This document shows, piece after piece, positions 32,576 through 39,173 of a stretch of 64,000 nt of DNA (position 1 is the stretch's first letter; every line of letters starts with the position of its first letter). Both the position numbers and the translations under genes were made by a program. The stretch spans positions 60,428-124,427 of IMG/VR virus record IMGVR_UViG_3300023174_000075; one strand, 5' to 3'. Source of the stretch: a virus. A model generated the notes under the pieces. It was given only the letters and a program-made list of their open reading frames with translations. It searched no databases and was not told where the DNA came from.

Positions 32576-32706
32576 AATATAAAGTTTTTAATTATACCAA
32601 TACATATTTGAAAGATATAAAAGAACGCGATTTAGTTACTTAGTGGTGCTTTGATTGCTGGGTGTAATTGATAGTTTTCTAATTTATTTGTTATATGTTT
32701 TATTTA
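32576..32706 (-). other. Intergenic stretch without gene
   Basis: About 130 bases, very AT-rich. I see no ORF or strong hairpin. It must contain the promoter of the 53-aa gene, but no clear class A or class B box. Confidence 0.3.
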
Positions 32707-32904
32707 TTAATTTAAAATGCTATATTTGGCGTATATTATTGCTTCGCTGTACCGTTCCATTTCATCTGTTGTATTAGGTGGGAATACTTCATCAACGGCT
32801 GCTACTAATTTTTCATTATCGATAGTGCCTTTTAATACCATAGTTTTAACCATTGCTTCAATGGCCATACATCTAAGATACATCATTTCTTCTGATACTT
32901 TCAT
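32707..32904 (-). CDS. Small protein (65 aa)
   Basis: Start placed at MKVSEEMMYLRCMAIEAMVK because a promoter occupies the longer frame. Helical, acidic; VFPPNTTDEMERYSEAIIYA near the end. No family recognised. Confidence 0.5.
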   Translation of the reverse strand: MKVSEEMMYLRCMAIEAMVKTMVLKGTIDNEKLVAAVDEVFPPNTTDEMERYSEAIIYAKYSILN

Positions 32905-32926
32905 AATTTTTGGTTTTTGGTTCCCA

Positions 32927-32951
32927 ATAAATATAAGATAACTATTTTGCC
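32927..32951 (-). promoter_or_regulatory. Hybrid class A/B promoter
   Basis: GGCAAAAT box at class A offset from a class B-type TATATTTATTGG box. The only copy here that combines both forms. Confidence 0.5.
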
Positions 32952-33008
32952 TTCTTATTCCCGTTTGTAAAAAACCACCCAAATTCCTTATTGAACCATA
33001 GTTCAAGT

Positions 33009-33215
33009 CTAATTAGCGTCTTCTTGATCATACATTTTCTTTATTGTTTCATAATATTGTTCACGTAATCGTCTTACAGCACCATCAGCACTTGCTAACC
33101 CAAAATTAAACATATCAGGTTCTGGGTGTTCCATTTCTTTTATTGCCTTAATAATATCTTCGAATATCCCAAAGTCGAAGTATTTGTCATTTAGCATTTT
33201 GTACTTGTTTTCCAT
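33009..33215 (-). CDS. Small protein (68 aa)
   Basis: MENKYKMLNDKYFDFGIFED start, helical with acidic patches. Its start abuts the stop of the 75-aa gene. No family recognised. Confidence 0.45.
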   Translation of the reverse strand: MENKYKMLNDKYFDFGIFEDIIKAIKEMEHPEPDMFNFGLASADGAVRRLREQYYETIKKMYDQEDAN

Positions 33216-33443
33216 TTAGAATCGTTTTGATATGTTAATAATATATTCTTCTTCTTCGCGTGTTAGTCGCCATGCTTGACCCATTAATTTTTTACAAGCT
33301 AAACTAAAGTCATCTGTGTGATCATTTATTAGTGGTTTAGGTATGTAACCATCATCATAAAGGTCATCTACTAATTGTTGTTTTTCTCTTTTGGACATTT
33401 CCCATAATACATCGTCTATATCGATGTCAACGTTAATATTCAT
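33216..33443 (-). CDS. Small acidic protein (75 aa)
   Basis: MNINVDIDIDDVLWEMSKRE start; two helical halves. LMGQAWRLTREEEEYIINIS near the C-terminus. Abuts neighbours, so part of a run of small co-transcribed genes. No family recognised. Confidence 0.45.
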   Translation of the reverse strand: MNINVDIDIDDVLWEMSKREKQQLVDDLYDDGYIPKPLINDHTDDFSLACKKLMGQAWRLTREEEEYIINISKRF

Positions 33444-33455
33444 AGTTTATATTTT

Positions 33456-33653
33456 TTATTTTTTAAACCAATTATATCCTTCCCCAGGACGTAGTTTTGC
33501 TTTGGGTTTTTCTATCATTTTTGCTTTGCGGCCACGTGGTCTACCTGTTTTTTCATCTTCATCAGGCCACTTAGTGTCAGTTACTTGTTTATAGAATTGT
33601 TTTAGTACGCGTGCGCGGTACTCAGGATCTTGTTTTGGATAAACTGCTGTCAT
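33456..33653 (-). CDS. Small basic protein (65 aa)
   Basis: Lys/Arg- and Pro-rich (TGRPRGRKAKMIEKPKAKLR, residues ~37-56), with a GRPRGRK core that resembles an AT-hook. Nucleic-acid binding is likely. Class A promoter upstream. Confidence 0.5.
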   Translation of the reverse strand: MTAVYPKQDPEYRARVLKQFYKQVTDTKWPDEDEKTGRPRGRKAKMIEKPKAKLRPGEGYNWFKK

Positions 33654-33666
33654 AACTTTTTATTTA

Positions 33667-33692
33667 ATTAAATATACGAAAACAATTTTGCC
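33667..33692 (-). promoter_or_regulatory. Class A promoter
   Basis: GGCAAAAT and TATATTTAATTA at the standard offset, immediately after the terminator at 33703, giving a clean terminator-promoter boundary. Confidence 0.6.
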
Positions 33693-33695
33693 TTC

Positions 33696-33722
33696 AAAAA
33701 AAAGGAGAACTAATGTTCTCCC
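33696..33722 (-). terminator. Rho-independent terminator
   Basis: GGAGAAC-ATTA-GTTCTCC followed by TTTTTTTT on the coding strand, after the stop of the 43-aa gene. Confidence 0.8.
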
Positions 33723-33727
33723 TTTAA

Positions 33728-33859
33728 TTAAATTATTCCATTACACTTAGCAATGCTTTCACCTTTATATCGAATGCCCTTATGGAGCATGATTAGTAAC
33801 TTTCTTTGTATGTGTTTTCTTCTAATTTTTCTTCGTAAATTATTTTTTGTTTTTTTCAT
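33728..33859 (-). CDS. Small very basic protein (43 aa)
   Basis: ATG at 33857-33859, TAA at 33728. MKKTKNNLRRKIRRKHIQRK start: about 40% Lys/Arg in the first half. Class B box five bases before the ATG and a strong terminator after the stop support a real gene. A DNA- or RNA-binding role fits the charge. Confidence 0.5.
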   Translation of the reverse strand: MKKTKNNLRRKIRRKHIQRKLLIMLHKGIRYKGESIAKCNGII

Positions 33860-33864
33860 CAAGG

Positions 33865-33872
33865 ATAAATAT
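33865..33872 (-). promoter_or_regulatory. Class B (late-type) promoter box
   Basis: TATATATTTATCC on the coding strand, five bases before the ATG of the 43-aa gene; nearly leaderless. Confidence 0.45.
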
Positions 33873-33884
33873 ATAGAAGGGTTA

Positions 33885-34100
33885 CTAAATATAATCTAAA
33901 ATTATTTCTTTATTATGACTAAGATGTTTTAGTGCTCTGAATTTAGCTTCATCATCTAGTGGTTTAGCTTCTTTATAGTCACTACTCCATACTAATTCAC
34001 CACCATACATCATTCCACAATAGTATTCTAAATCAGAATTCATAACAATAAACCATTCACGTTTATCGTCTTTTTGCTTTATGCGTTTTGATTTTTCCAT
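33885..34100 (-). CDS. Small protein (71 aa)
   Basis: MEKSKRIKQKDDKREWFIVM start, then YCGMMYGGELVWSSDYKEAK. Overlaps the phosphatase gene end by 22 bases, so co-translated. No family recognised. Confidence 0.5.
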   Translation of the reverse strand: MEKSKRIKQKDDKREWFIVMNSDLEYYCGMMYGGELVWSSDYKEAKPLDDEAKFRALKHLSHNKEIILDYI

Positions 34101-34873
34101 GTATCAAATGTTATTTTATCATCATTAATAATCATGTATTGACCACTGGTACCTAAACAATCAATTAGGTAATATCTCTCACCTGTGGATAATCCTTTAG
34201 TATCAATTTCTTTCACTTCAGTATGACCAAATACTTGTATTACTTGTTTACGTAACGTATTATGATTAACCTTAAATAATGATCTAGGTCTAATCCACAT
34301 TGGTGATTGTTCTATATTATCACCTGATGGGTCTAAGTAATATGATAATTTTAAATTACACGCCATTCCAAATTCAAATGTTTTAGGTTTGTATTTGAAT
34401 AATTTATTTAGGTCAGTAGCTATATTTTCTACTTTCCATTCTCCTTCACCAAACACACTATCCATAAATACACTACTTACACCAGCATGTGTGAATAAGA
34501 ACTCACCCATCTGATAAGCCATCTGTAAATGGTTTCTATTCTCATCTACTACTTGGGTAATGTTAGGTGCTATTCCATGTTGGTATCCTGATGTGCCTGT
34601 ATTACCTATCTCTGGGAAGTAGTGATGGTCATGATTGCCAATTAATAATATAACATCGGTTTTATGTTCTTCTAAGGTATCTTCTCTTGAAAATGATGTT
34701 TCCTTATATTCAATTATCTCTTTGAAATTATGTAATTGTTCTAATCCACTAATATCAAATGAATCAAAATAATCACCCAAGAATATAACTCGATCAGGTT
34801 GTTCCTGATTAACTATCAACTTCCAAACTGAGCGACCATGAATGTCTCCTATAACTATTGTTTTCATTTCCAA
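34079..34873 (-). CDS. Calcineurin-like metallophosphatase (264 aa)
   Basis: The metallophosphoesterase signature is intact: GDIHGR (residues ~8-13), FLGDYFDS (~31-38), and LIGNHDHHY (~77-85), plus later His residues in LFTHAGVSS and QVFGHTEVK. This resembles lambda-type protein phosphatases and bis(5'-nucleosyl)-tetraphosphatase relatives, which hydrolyse phosphoesters using two metals. In phages the target is usually unknown (protein phosphates or nucleotides). It overlaps the membrane-protein gene upstream by 10 bases. Confidence 0.85.
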   Translation of the reverse strand: MEMKTIVIGDIHGRSVWKLIVNQEQPDRVIFLGDYFDSFDISGLEQLHNFKEIIEYKETSFSREDTLEEHKTDVILLIGNHDHHYFPEIGNTGTSGYQHGIAPNITQVVDENRNHLQMAYQMGEFLFTHAGVSSVFMDSVFGEGEWKVENIATDLNKLFKYKPKTFEFGMACNLKLSYYLDPSGDNIEQSPMWIRPRSLFKVNHNTLRKQVIQVFGHTEVKEIDTKGLSTGERYYLIDCLGTSGQYMIINDDKITFDTWKNQNA

Positions 34874-35202
34874 AATAATTGTACTAATATAATTAGTGTT
34901 CCTAAAAATAAACAGATTCCTGTTTTTGTTGTGAATGGTTCTCTAAATAAGAAATAAGACATTCCTGAGAATACTATTACTCCTAATCCAAAGCCAAGTA
35001 AACGTGATGGCCATATTTGGCCATCAAATGCCTCTACGAAATTCTTTACTGATTTCATAAACATGAATGAAATGGGAATACCCATTAACACAGTAAACCA
35101 CATATGGTCTTTTAACCATTGGTATTTCAATTGACCTTGTAGTTGTAAGAATGTAGTTACTTGAGCCGCTAACCCCCATAATATCCCCCAAAATATATTC
35201 AT
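34864..35202 (-). CDS. Multi-pass membrane protein (112 aa)
   Basis: Four predicted transmembrane helices (IFWGILWGLAAQVTTFLQLQ; MWFTVLMGIPISFMFMKSV; LLGFGLGVIVFSGMSYFLF; TGICLFLGTLIILVQLFW), a size and topology reminiscent of small multidrug-resistance-type (SMR/DMT) proteins. Overlaps the phosphatase gene by 10 bases and the 40-aa ORF by 4 bases (ATGA). The transport role is not established. Confidence 0.65.
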   Translation of the reverse strand: MNIFWGILWGLAAQVTTFLQLQGQLKYQWLKDHMWFTVLMGIPISFMFMKSVKNFVEAFDGQIWPSRLLGFGLGVIVFSGMSYFLFREPFTTKTGICLFLGTLIILVQLFWK

Positions 35203-35321
35203 TTAAAATAATTTTTAATATACGATAAGGTATATTGCATTTCGCTTGTTAATAATGAAATTAGATTAGTGTGTGAATTGTGATCACCACAAATACCTAA
35301 CATATGTAAAATTGTATCCAT
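35199..35321 (-). CDS. Small protein (40 aa)
   Basis: ATG at 35319-35321, TGA at 35199 overlapping the next ATG (ATGA). MDTILHMLGICGDHNSHTNL start. Supported by coupling on one side only. No family recognised. Confidence 0.4.
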   Translation of the reverse strand: MDTILHMLGICGDHNSHTNLISLLTSEMQYTLSYIKNYFK

Positions 35322-35323
35322 AA

Positions 35324-35482
35324 CTATATTTTGTCTTCAGTGTGAAATTTATCATCATCCCAATTTAAAAGATCTTCTCCTTTATATTCTGGGTGATCAT
35401 CATTCATGTTATCTATACCTGTAATCCATACCCAACTTATAATAATTGTTGATACAAGTATTCCAATAAAAAAATAAATCAT
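35324..35482 (-). CDS. Small membrane-anchored acidic protein (52 aa)
   Basis: ATG at 35480-35482, TAG at 35324. N-terminal transmembrane helix (IYFFIGILVSTIIISWVWIT), then an acidic soluble tail (EDLLNWDDDKFHTEDK). Three bases separate it from the 152-aa gene. Function unknown. Confidence 0.5.
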   Translation of the reverse strand: MIYFFIGILVSTIIISWVWITGIDNMNDDHPEYKGEDLLNWDDDKFHTEDKI

Positions 35483-35485
35483 AAT

Positions 35486-35944
35486 TTATACTAAATTAGC
35501 TTTTTCTGGTCGTTTCTTGATATAATCTTGTTTAACTGTATTGTATAGGCACATTAAATCACCATCACACTCTTCCATATACGAATATAATTCCTCTTCT
35601 GTGACCCTAAAAGTAATTCTGAAATCTTTTATTAAAGCTTTCATTATACTAGCTTCATCCTTAGCATAATCTTCATTTAAACGTCTATAACGTTCCATCC
35701 ATAACGCTCTTTTTTCATGTTGATCATCAACACTTTTAATTTTAGCTAAATCTTCTTTCATCAACTCCAACTCGTATTGGGCTTGATAGAAGTAATCACT
35801 TACATCATAATCACCATTTTTGATTTTATCATATAATGGTGTATATGGATGTTTAGTTTCACGCATTTTGAATCTGCGCCACCAATAAAATTGATTGTAT
35901 TTGCTTGGTTTAAAAGTAGAAATCTTATCTCTAACGTAACTCAT
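35486..35944 (-). CDS. Hypothetical charged helical protein (152 aa)
   Basis: Basic, aromatic N-terminus (KYNQFYWWRRFKMRETKHPY, residues ~14-33) followed by acidic helices (ELELMKEDLAKIKSVDDQHE). Class A promoter ends directly before the ATG. No family recognised. Confidence 0.55.
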   Translation of the reverse strand: MSYVRDKISTFKPSKYNQFYWWRRFKMRETKHPYTPLYDKIKNGDYDVSDYFYQAQYELELMKEDLAKIKSVDDQHEKRALWMERYRRLNEDYAKDEASIMKALIKDFRITFRVTEEELYSYMEECDGDLMCLYNTVKQDYIKKRPEKANLV

Positions 35945-35945
35945 A

Positions 35946-35971
35946 CGATAAAGATAAGATCTTACTTTGCC
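35946..35971 (-). promoter_or_regulatory. Class A promoter
   Basis: GGCAAAGT and TATCTTTATCG at about the standard offset; nearly leaderless for the 152-aa gene. Confidence 0.5.
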
Positions 35972-35981
35972 TAAGCCAAAT

Positions 35982-36398
35982 TTATATTTTTGCTAACTGG
36001 AAGTGCATTCCGTCTTTACGCTGCCATGTTCCACCCCAATCAAAACCATTGTCTGTAAAACATTTTACAAATCCTGGAGATAATTTAGGTGTCATATTTA
36101 ATCCATTCTCAAATGCATTTAAATCTACAGCTATTCCCCAGCTATGAAGTGACATTGATGTTAAACCTCTTTTCTTACGAATGTTAAAGCAACCGTCCCA
36201 TGTTTTTAATTCACTAACATGTCCTGTTGCAATAAGAGCTTGTAAAGCTTTAGATAATGGTTCAATCATATCTTTATTACAATAGATTTTTTTAGGTATT
36301 ACACCTATTTCTAAATATCCTGGAACATCCCACAAGGTTAGTGATGATTGTTTATTAGGATCTCCATATTTCTTTAATGCTTGTTGACTAGTTACCAT
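35982..36398 (-). CDS. Endolysin, peptidase M15 family (138 aa)
   Basis: Signature of M15 D-Ala-D-Ala carboxypeptidase-type endolysins: SLHSWGIAVDLN (residues ~81-92; His and Asp zinc ligands) and GFDWGGTWQRKDGMHFQL (~117-134; final H-x-Q). Such enzymes cleave peptide bonds of peptidoglycan stems and serve as phage endolysins in T5 and many Bacteroidetes phages. No signal peptide, so it needs a holin; the probable holin gene lies directly upstream, overlapping by 11 bases. Class B promoter upstream of the pair fits late expression. Confidence 0.9.
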   Translation of the reverse strand: MVTSQQALKKYGDPNKQSSLTLWDVPGYLEIGVIPKKIYCNKDMIEPLSKALQALIATGHVSELKTWDGCFNIRKKRGLTSMSLHSWGIAVDLNAFENGLNMTPKLSPGFVKCFTDNGFDWGGTWQRKDGMHFQLAKI

Positions 36399-36600
36399 TG
36401 TTTGTTTCAGTTTCGTCAGTTAAAAAATTTGATATTATTTTTGTTATTACAGATGATACCATTACCCAAGTTGCTAGCTTAGGACAATTATTCATTGCTG
36501 CAAAAGTAGATGCTAGTGTAGCACCTGCTAGTATTGAATCAGCAATCTTTCTGATGCCTTTCGGGGTTGGTTGCCAATACCCTTTCCATGAGAATTTCAT
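36388..36600 (-). CDS. Probable holin (70 aa)
   Basis: A basic N-terminus (MKFSWKGYWQPTPKGIRKIA) is followed by two hydrophobic segments (SILAGATLASTFAAMNN; WVMVSSVITKIISNFL) and an acidic tail. It overlaps the endolysin start by 11 bases, the classical holin-endolysin arrangement, and a class B box lies 15 bases upstream. The function is inferred from context and topology. Confidence 0.65.
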   Translation of the reverse strand: MKFSWKGYWQPTPKGIRKIADSILAGATLASTFAAMNNCPKLATWVMVSSVITKIISNFLTDETETNNGN

Positions 36601-36614
36601 ATATTCAATTTGAT

Positions 36615-36622
36615 ATAAATAT
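36615..36622 (-). promoter_or_regulatory. Class B (late-type) promoter box
   Basis: CAAATATTTATATC on the coding strand, 15 bases before the holin ATG. Places lysis genes in the late class. Confidence 0.5.
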
Positions 36623-36643
36623 TTGAAAATATAGTGGAGATGA

Positions 36644-37117
36644 TTATTTATTTAAATATCCATTAATTGTAATGCTTTGTTCTTTTTCAAAATAATGAAA
36701 TTCACTATGGCAATTACGACATAACGTGATACATTTTTCTAATTCTAATTTAAGTTTATCAACACTGTGTTTAGTAGCATCACCTAAATCAAATGATTTT
36801 TGAGATGGATCAATGTGATGGAAATCTAAAACATACGGTCTAGTTTCGCCACATTTACTACAACTACATTTGGATTTATATTCATTAATAAATTCTCTGC
36901 GTTGTTTATTTTTAATTTTTGATTGTTGATTCCATTTTTCTCTTAAAACATTAATATCGGTTTCTGTTTTTATTTTTTGATATTTCTGTTTATGATACTC
37001 TGCCTCATAAAGCTGTATTTTTTCATTATCCTGTCTATAATCTTGCATTCTAGCCTTATGCTTTTCCTTATTATCTCGGTAATATTTAGCATAATATTCC
37101 TTCGTTCCCGTTTTCAT
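36644..37117 (-). CDS. HNH homing endonuclease (157 aa)
   Basis: Start placed at MKTGTKEYYAKYYRDNKEKH; the longer frame would run into the tmRNA 3' exon. A basic tail-to-core arrangement (NKEKHKARMQDYRQDN) precedes an intact HNH core: CSCSKCGETRPYVLDFHHID (residues ~91-110) with D-F-H-H, and LCRNCHSEFHYFE. Its own class B promoter sits in the 55-base gap to the tmRNA. Homing endonucleases beside group I introns often mobilise them; here the endonuclease is next to the intron-split tmRNA but outside the intron. Confidence 0.85.
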   Translation of the reverse strand: MKTGTKEYYAKYYRDNKEKHKARMQDYRQDNEKIQLYEAEYHKQKYQKIKTETDINVLREKWNQQSKIKNKQRREFINEYKSKCSCSKCGETRPYVLDFHHIDPSQKSFDLGDATKHSVDKLKLELEKCITLCRNCHSEFHYFEKEQSITINGYLNK

Positions 37118-37133
37118 ATAATTATTGTTTCCA

Positions 37134-37141
37134 ATAAATAT
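37134..37141 (-). promoter_or_regulatory. Class B (late-type) promoter box
   Basis: CATATATTTATTGGAAAC on the coding strand, between the tmRNA 3' end and the HNH ATG. Confidence 0.45.
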
Positions 37142-37189
37142 ATGAAAATTTGGGGAGACGATAGGAACTTGTGGAGATGCCGGGAGTCG

Positions 37190-37380
37190 CATTTATGGAC
37201 TATCTCATCAGCCGTTCTGACTGGTGGGCGCTCTTGCCTGTTATTAAGTAGTCTTTACTACTCAGGTAGTCTCTACACCTTCTAAGAGTGTACTCTTAGC
37301 TTGGCTCGGTATTAGCTGCTGCTTTCACCGAATTCACCCACTTTATTACCTTACCATTCCTAGTAAGGAGGTCCAACTTG
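37190..37380 (-). other. Group I intron in tmRNA T-loop (191 nt, no ORF)
   Basis: 5' exon ends in U (37381) and the intron ends in G (37190), the group I rule. P1 is GGUUC/GGACC (37380-37384 with 37370-37374), with a U-G wobble at the splice site. The P4-P6 region AATTCGGTGAAAGCAGC...AATACCGAGCCAAGC (37295-37333) and the P7 strands GTAGAGACTACC (37265-37276) and GAGATAGTCC (37197-37206) match catalytic-core elements of group IA-type introns. It has no reading frame, so mobility would need another endonuclease, possibly the HNH at 36644-37117. Confidence 0.85.
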
Positions 37381-37606
37381 AACCCGGGTCTCCGAAAGTA
37401 ACAATAATACCAACGTCTCACACGCTTAGTACTAACTACTATCTGATTACTACCAATAAAGCGATAGCTCAAATTTCATTTGCACCGTAATTGTAGGGCC
37501 TTTCGGCCGCTCCACCATCTACTTTTGAGAAAAGCAGAAAAACGTTTTATTCATTGCAACTTACTGTTTCACCCAAGTTGCCAGGGAAAGAAAAGATCCG
37601 TAGATC

Positions 37607-37690
37607 CTAGGCAGCTAAAGCTACATTGGCGAAAGCCATGTTGATAATTCTAGCACCTTCTTCTTGACGAGCGATTTTGTTGTCGTTTAT
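37607..37690 (-). other. tmRNA tag reading frame
   Basis: Open frame ending NMAFANVALAA-stop. The nearest upstream in-frame stop is at about 37706, so the tag is at most about 32 codons; 26-27 if translation resumes near the AACGACAAC segment, which resembles the E. coli resume region. The exact resume codon cannot be set from sequence. Longer than the common 8-15 residue tags. Confidence 0.6.
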
Positions 37691-37784
37691 AGTTTTGTTC
37701 AAGTATTAAAGAGGATTAGAACCATGCCTCTGCGTGTGATATTACCCTTATCATCCGGATCAAATGCCAAGTCATCCCCATATT

Positions 37785-38105
37785 TTAAAGAACTTCTTTT
37801 TTCTTTCTAGTTTTAGTTTTTTTATCTAATTGCTTCTTAATCTCAGCACATAACTCATATTCCTCTATTTTGATTAGATCATCTAAACAATTCTTTAACA
37901 TGTCATTATATTGTGCTTTATCAATTGTAAACAACATTGAACTCATATCTTTAAATGATATATCAAATATATCAATCTTTGCTTTATTGCGTTTAGTTGC
38001 ACTTAATACACACTTAACCATCTTCATAATCAAGTCCGTATCTCTATTCTTCATTAATACAAAGAATTCACGTTGATCTTTAAGATATAAATAATGACAT
38101 GCCAT
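37785..38105 (-). CDS. Conserved phage protein with UVR-like C-terminus (106 aa)
   Basis: Start placed at MACHYLYLKDQREFFVLMKN (38103-38105); the longer frame overlaps tRNA-Glu. The C-terminal IEEYELCAEIKKQLDKKT resembles a UVR motif (a helical hairpin for protein contact found in UvrB/UvrC and ClpC-type proteins). KMVKCVLSATKRNKAKIDIF is basic. A class B box lies five bases before the ATG. Function unknown. Confidence 0.6.
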   Translation of the reverse strand: MACHYLYLKDQREFFVLMKNRDTDLIMKMVKCVLSATKRNKAKIDIFDISFKDMSSMLFTIDKAQYNDMLKNCLDDLIKIEEYELCAEIKKQLDKKTKTRKKKEVL

Positions 38106-38109
38106 AGTT

Positions 38110-38117
38110 ATAAATAT
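38110..38117 (-). promoter_or_regulatory. Class B (late-type) promoter box
   Basis: TAATATTTATAACT on the coding strand, directly before the ATG at 38105 and just after the tRNA-Glu 3' end. Confidence 0.4.
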
Positions 38118-38120
38118 TAG

Positions 38121-38192
38121 TACCACGTACGGGACTCGAACCCGTGATTCCTCCGTGAAAGGGAGGCGTCTTAACCTCTTGACCAACGCGGC
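38121..38192 (-). tRNA. tRNA-Glu (UUC)
   Basis: 72 nt with acceptor GCCGCGT/ACGTGGT (two G-U), D-arm TGGTCAAGAGGTTAAGAC, anticodon arm CCTCC-CTTTCAC-GGAGG (anticodon TTC), T-arm ACGGG-TTCGAGT-CCCGT. CCA is not encoded. All four arms pair. Confidence 0.92.
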
Positions 38193-38316
38193 AGTACTGC
38201 TGATTTGTTGAGCGCACCGAATCTTCAAAACCAGCAAAATAACGGCACTCCCTTTCTTGTTTGTTTTTCAGACCACCCCACAAGTCCGGGTTAACATGAG
38301 CGATCTGTTGATCAAG
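38193..38316 (-). other. Spacer between tRNA genes
   Basis: 124 bases with no ORF over 20 codons and no cloverleaf I could fold. Moderately GC-rich like the RNA genes around it. May be a processed spacer of a tRNA-tmRNA precursor. Confidence 0.3.
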
Positions 38317-38402
38317 TAGTCAGGCAAGGACTTGAACCTTGAACGCCGTTTTTAACTCGGCCTCTCTTTATAGATAGCGTCTACCAATTCCGCCACCTGA
38401 CT
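38317..38402 (-). tRNA. tRNA-Leu-like, UAA anticodon probable, atypical core
   Basis: 86 nt, the normal length of a class II tRNA. Acceptor AGTCAGG/CCTGACT is perfect, T-arm CAAGG-TTCAAGT-CCTTG is perfect, and the D-arm GCGGAATTGGTAGACGC is Leu-like. The expected anticodon arm position (CTATC-TATAAA-GAGAG) pairs poorly, while a better stem-loop with a UAA triplet (GCCGA-GTTAAAA-ACGGC) sits where the long variable arm should be. Leu(UAA) is the best reading; the gene could be degenerate. Confidence 0.65.
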
Positions 38403-38463
38403 ATAAAGACCCGATATCCGCGTTTTCATCTCACTCGGGTCATGATGAGCTTCCGACGGGTTG

Positions 38464-38534
38464 ATGTGACACCTGGATTCGAACCAGAAATGACAGAATC
38501 AAAATCTGTAGTGTTACCGTTACACCATATCACA
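38464..38534 (-). tRNA. tRNA-Gln (UUG)
   Basis: 71 nt. Acceptor TGTGATA/TGTCACA, D-arm ATGGTGTAACGGTAACAC, anticodon arm ACAGA-TTTTGAT-TCTGT (anticodon TTG), T-arm TCTGG-TTCGAAT-CCAGG. CCA not encoded. Confidence 0.92.
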
Positions 38535-38672
38535 ATGCTGCAACTTTTGAACCACATGTAAGAGTTGCCAACTTTGCCGACAAACGATTCGGAGAGGTAG
38601 TGTGCCTGTGCAGGAGTGAACTCCATTCTGAGAGGCCTTCTCTGCTTTTCGATCTCCTGGCCTAGGAGCTGG

Positions 38673-38885
38673 TTAATTTACTGTAACTACAGAAGCAATG
38701 TTTGATGCTACTGCTGCTGTTACTTCAAACTCTTGTTCACCTTGGTCTACTAGGTACAGTACCATTCTAGCTTCAGCTTCAGTTACTGATTCTGAATCAA
38801 CTAGATATAGTACATTTTGTTTTTTTACTTTACCTTTACTATCTTCAATAGTGAATTGTACTTTTACTTGGAAATAAGTTGCCAT
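38673..38885 (-). CDS. DUF4494-like protein (70 aa)
   Basis: MATYFQVKVQFTIEDSKGKV start with KKQNVLYLVDSESVTEAEAR (residues ~21-40) and a C-terminal FEVTAAVASN match the DUF4494 pattern (W/YF-x-V-K-V ... YLVDA-x-S-x-TEAE-x-R ... EF-x-V). The family is common in Bacteroidetes chromosomes and phages; function unknown. Confidence 0.7.
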   Translation of the reverse strand: MATYFQVKVQFTIEDSKGKVKKQNVLYLVDSESVTEAEARMVLYLVDQGEQEFEVTAAVASNIASVVTVN

Positions 38886-38887
38886 AA

Positions 38888-39154
38888 TTAATTGTTTTCG
38901 TAAACTGAAAAATTGTATAAATGTGCTCTATATCTTAATAATGCGTTAGCGAATCTAGTTCTTAATTTCATATCGTCATATGATTCATCTTCCATTCTAC
39001 GTGGTGGACACGCCATATAATAATCGATATTATCATTTGTTAATTCAACGTTACTAGCGAACATCATCATTTTAATGAAATTGATAGCGCCATAACCTCT
39101 TTTAAATTCGGATGGGATTTTAAAATCCGCATACTTTTGTGCTAATTCGTACAT
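38888..39154 (-). CDS. Small helical protein (88 aa)
   Basis: MYELAQKYADFKIPSEFKRG start, helical, with MACPPRRMEDESYDDMKLRT near the middle. Two bases separate it from the DUF4494-like gene. No family recognised. Class A promoter upstream. Confidence 0.5.
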   Translation of the reverse strand: MYELAQKYADFKIPSEFKRGYGAINFIKMMMFASNVELTNDNIDYYMACPPRRMEDESYDDMKLRTRFANALLRYRAHLYNFSVYENN

Positions 39155-39173
39155 AACTTGTATCTTTTGTTTG

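Larger units (their letters stand above)
37172..37779 (-). ncRNA. ssrA: Transfer-messenger RNA (tmRNA), split by a group I intron
   Basis: 5' end GGGGATG (37773-37779) pairs with 3' CATCTCC (37173-37179) in a 7-bp acceptor with one G-U. After GACTTGGCATTTGATCCGG (the tmRNA D-loop region) comes a tag reading frame that ends VALAA-stop (37607-37624), where bacterial tags end in ALAA. The T-stem is CCGGG (37383-37387) and CCCGG (37180-37184), interrupted by the intron in the T-loop; joined, the loop becomes TTCGACT, a perfect TTC-G-A consensus. Discriminator A at 37172, CCA not encoded. Mature length about 417 nt. tmRNA rescues ribosomes stalled on broken mRNA. Phage copies are known in some large phages; this split form is notable. 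Three tRNA-like genes lie 0.3-0.8 kb upstream. Confidence 0.88.

Noticed and set aside
37118-37192. N-terminal extension of the HNH gene into the tmRNA 3' exon
   Set aside because: The class B box and tmRNA end occupy this stretch; MKTGTKEY is a better start.
36977-37285. Plus-strand frame over the HNH gene and tmRNA
   Set aside because: Opposite to all genes and covers a structured RNA.
38106-38237. 44-codon N-terminal extension of the 106-aa gene
   Set aside because: It would cross tRNA-Glu and the class B box; the internal ATG at 38105 is better placed.
38193-38316. Possible fourth tRNA between tRNA-Leu and tRNA-Glu
   Set aside because: No acceptor pairing or TTC-R-A loop could be folded.
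38080-38626. Minus-strand frames (67 and 66 codons) across the tRNA genes
   Set aside because: They overlap three well-formed tRNAs; composition is non-coding.
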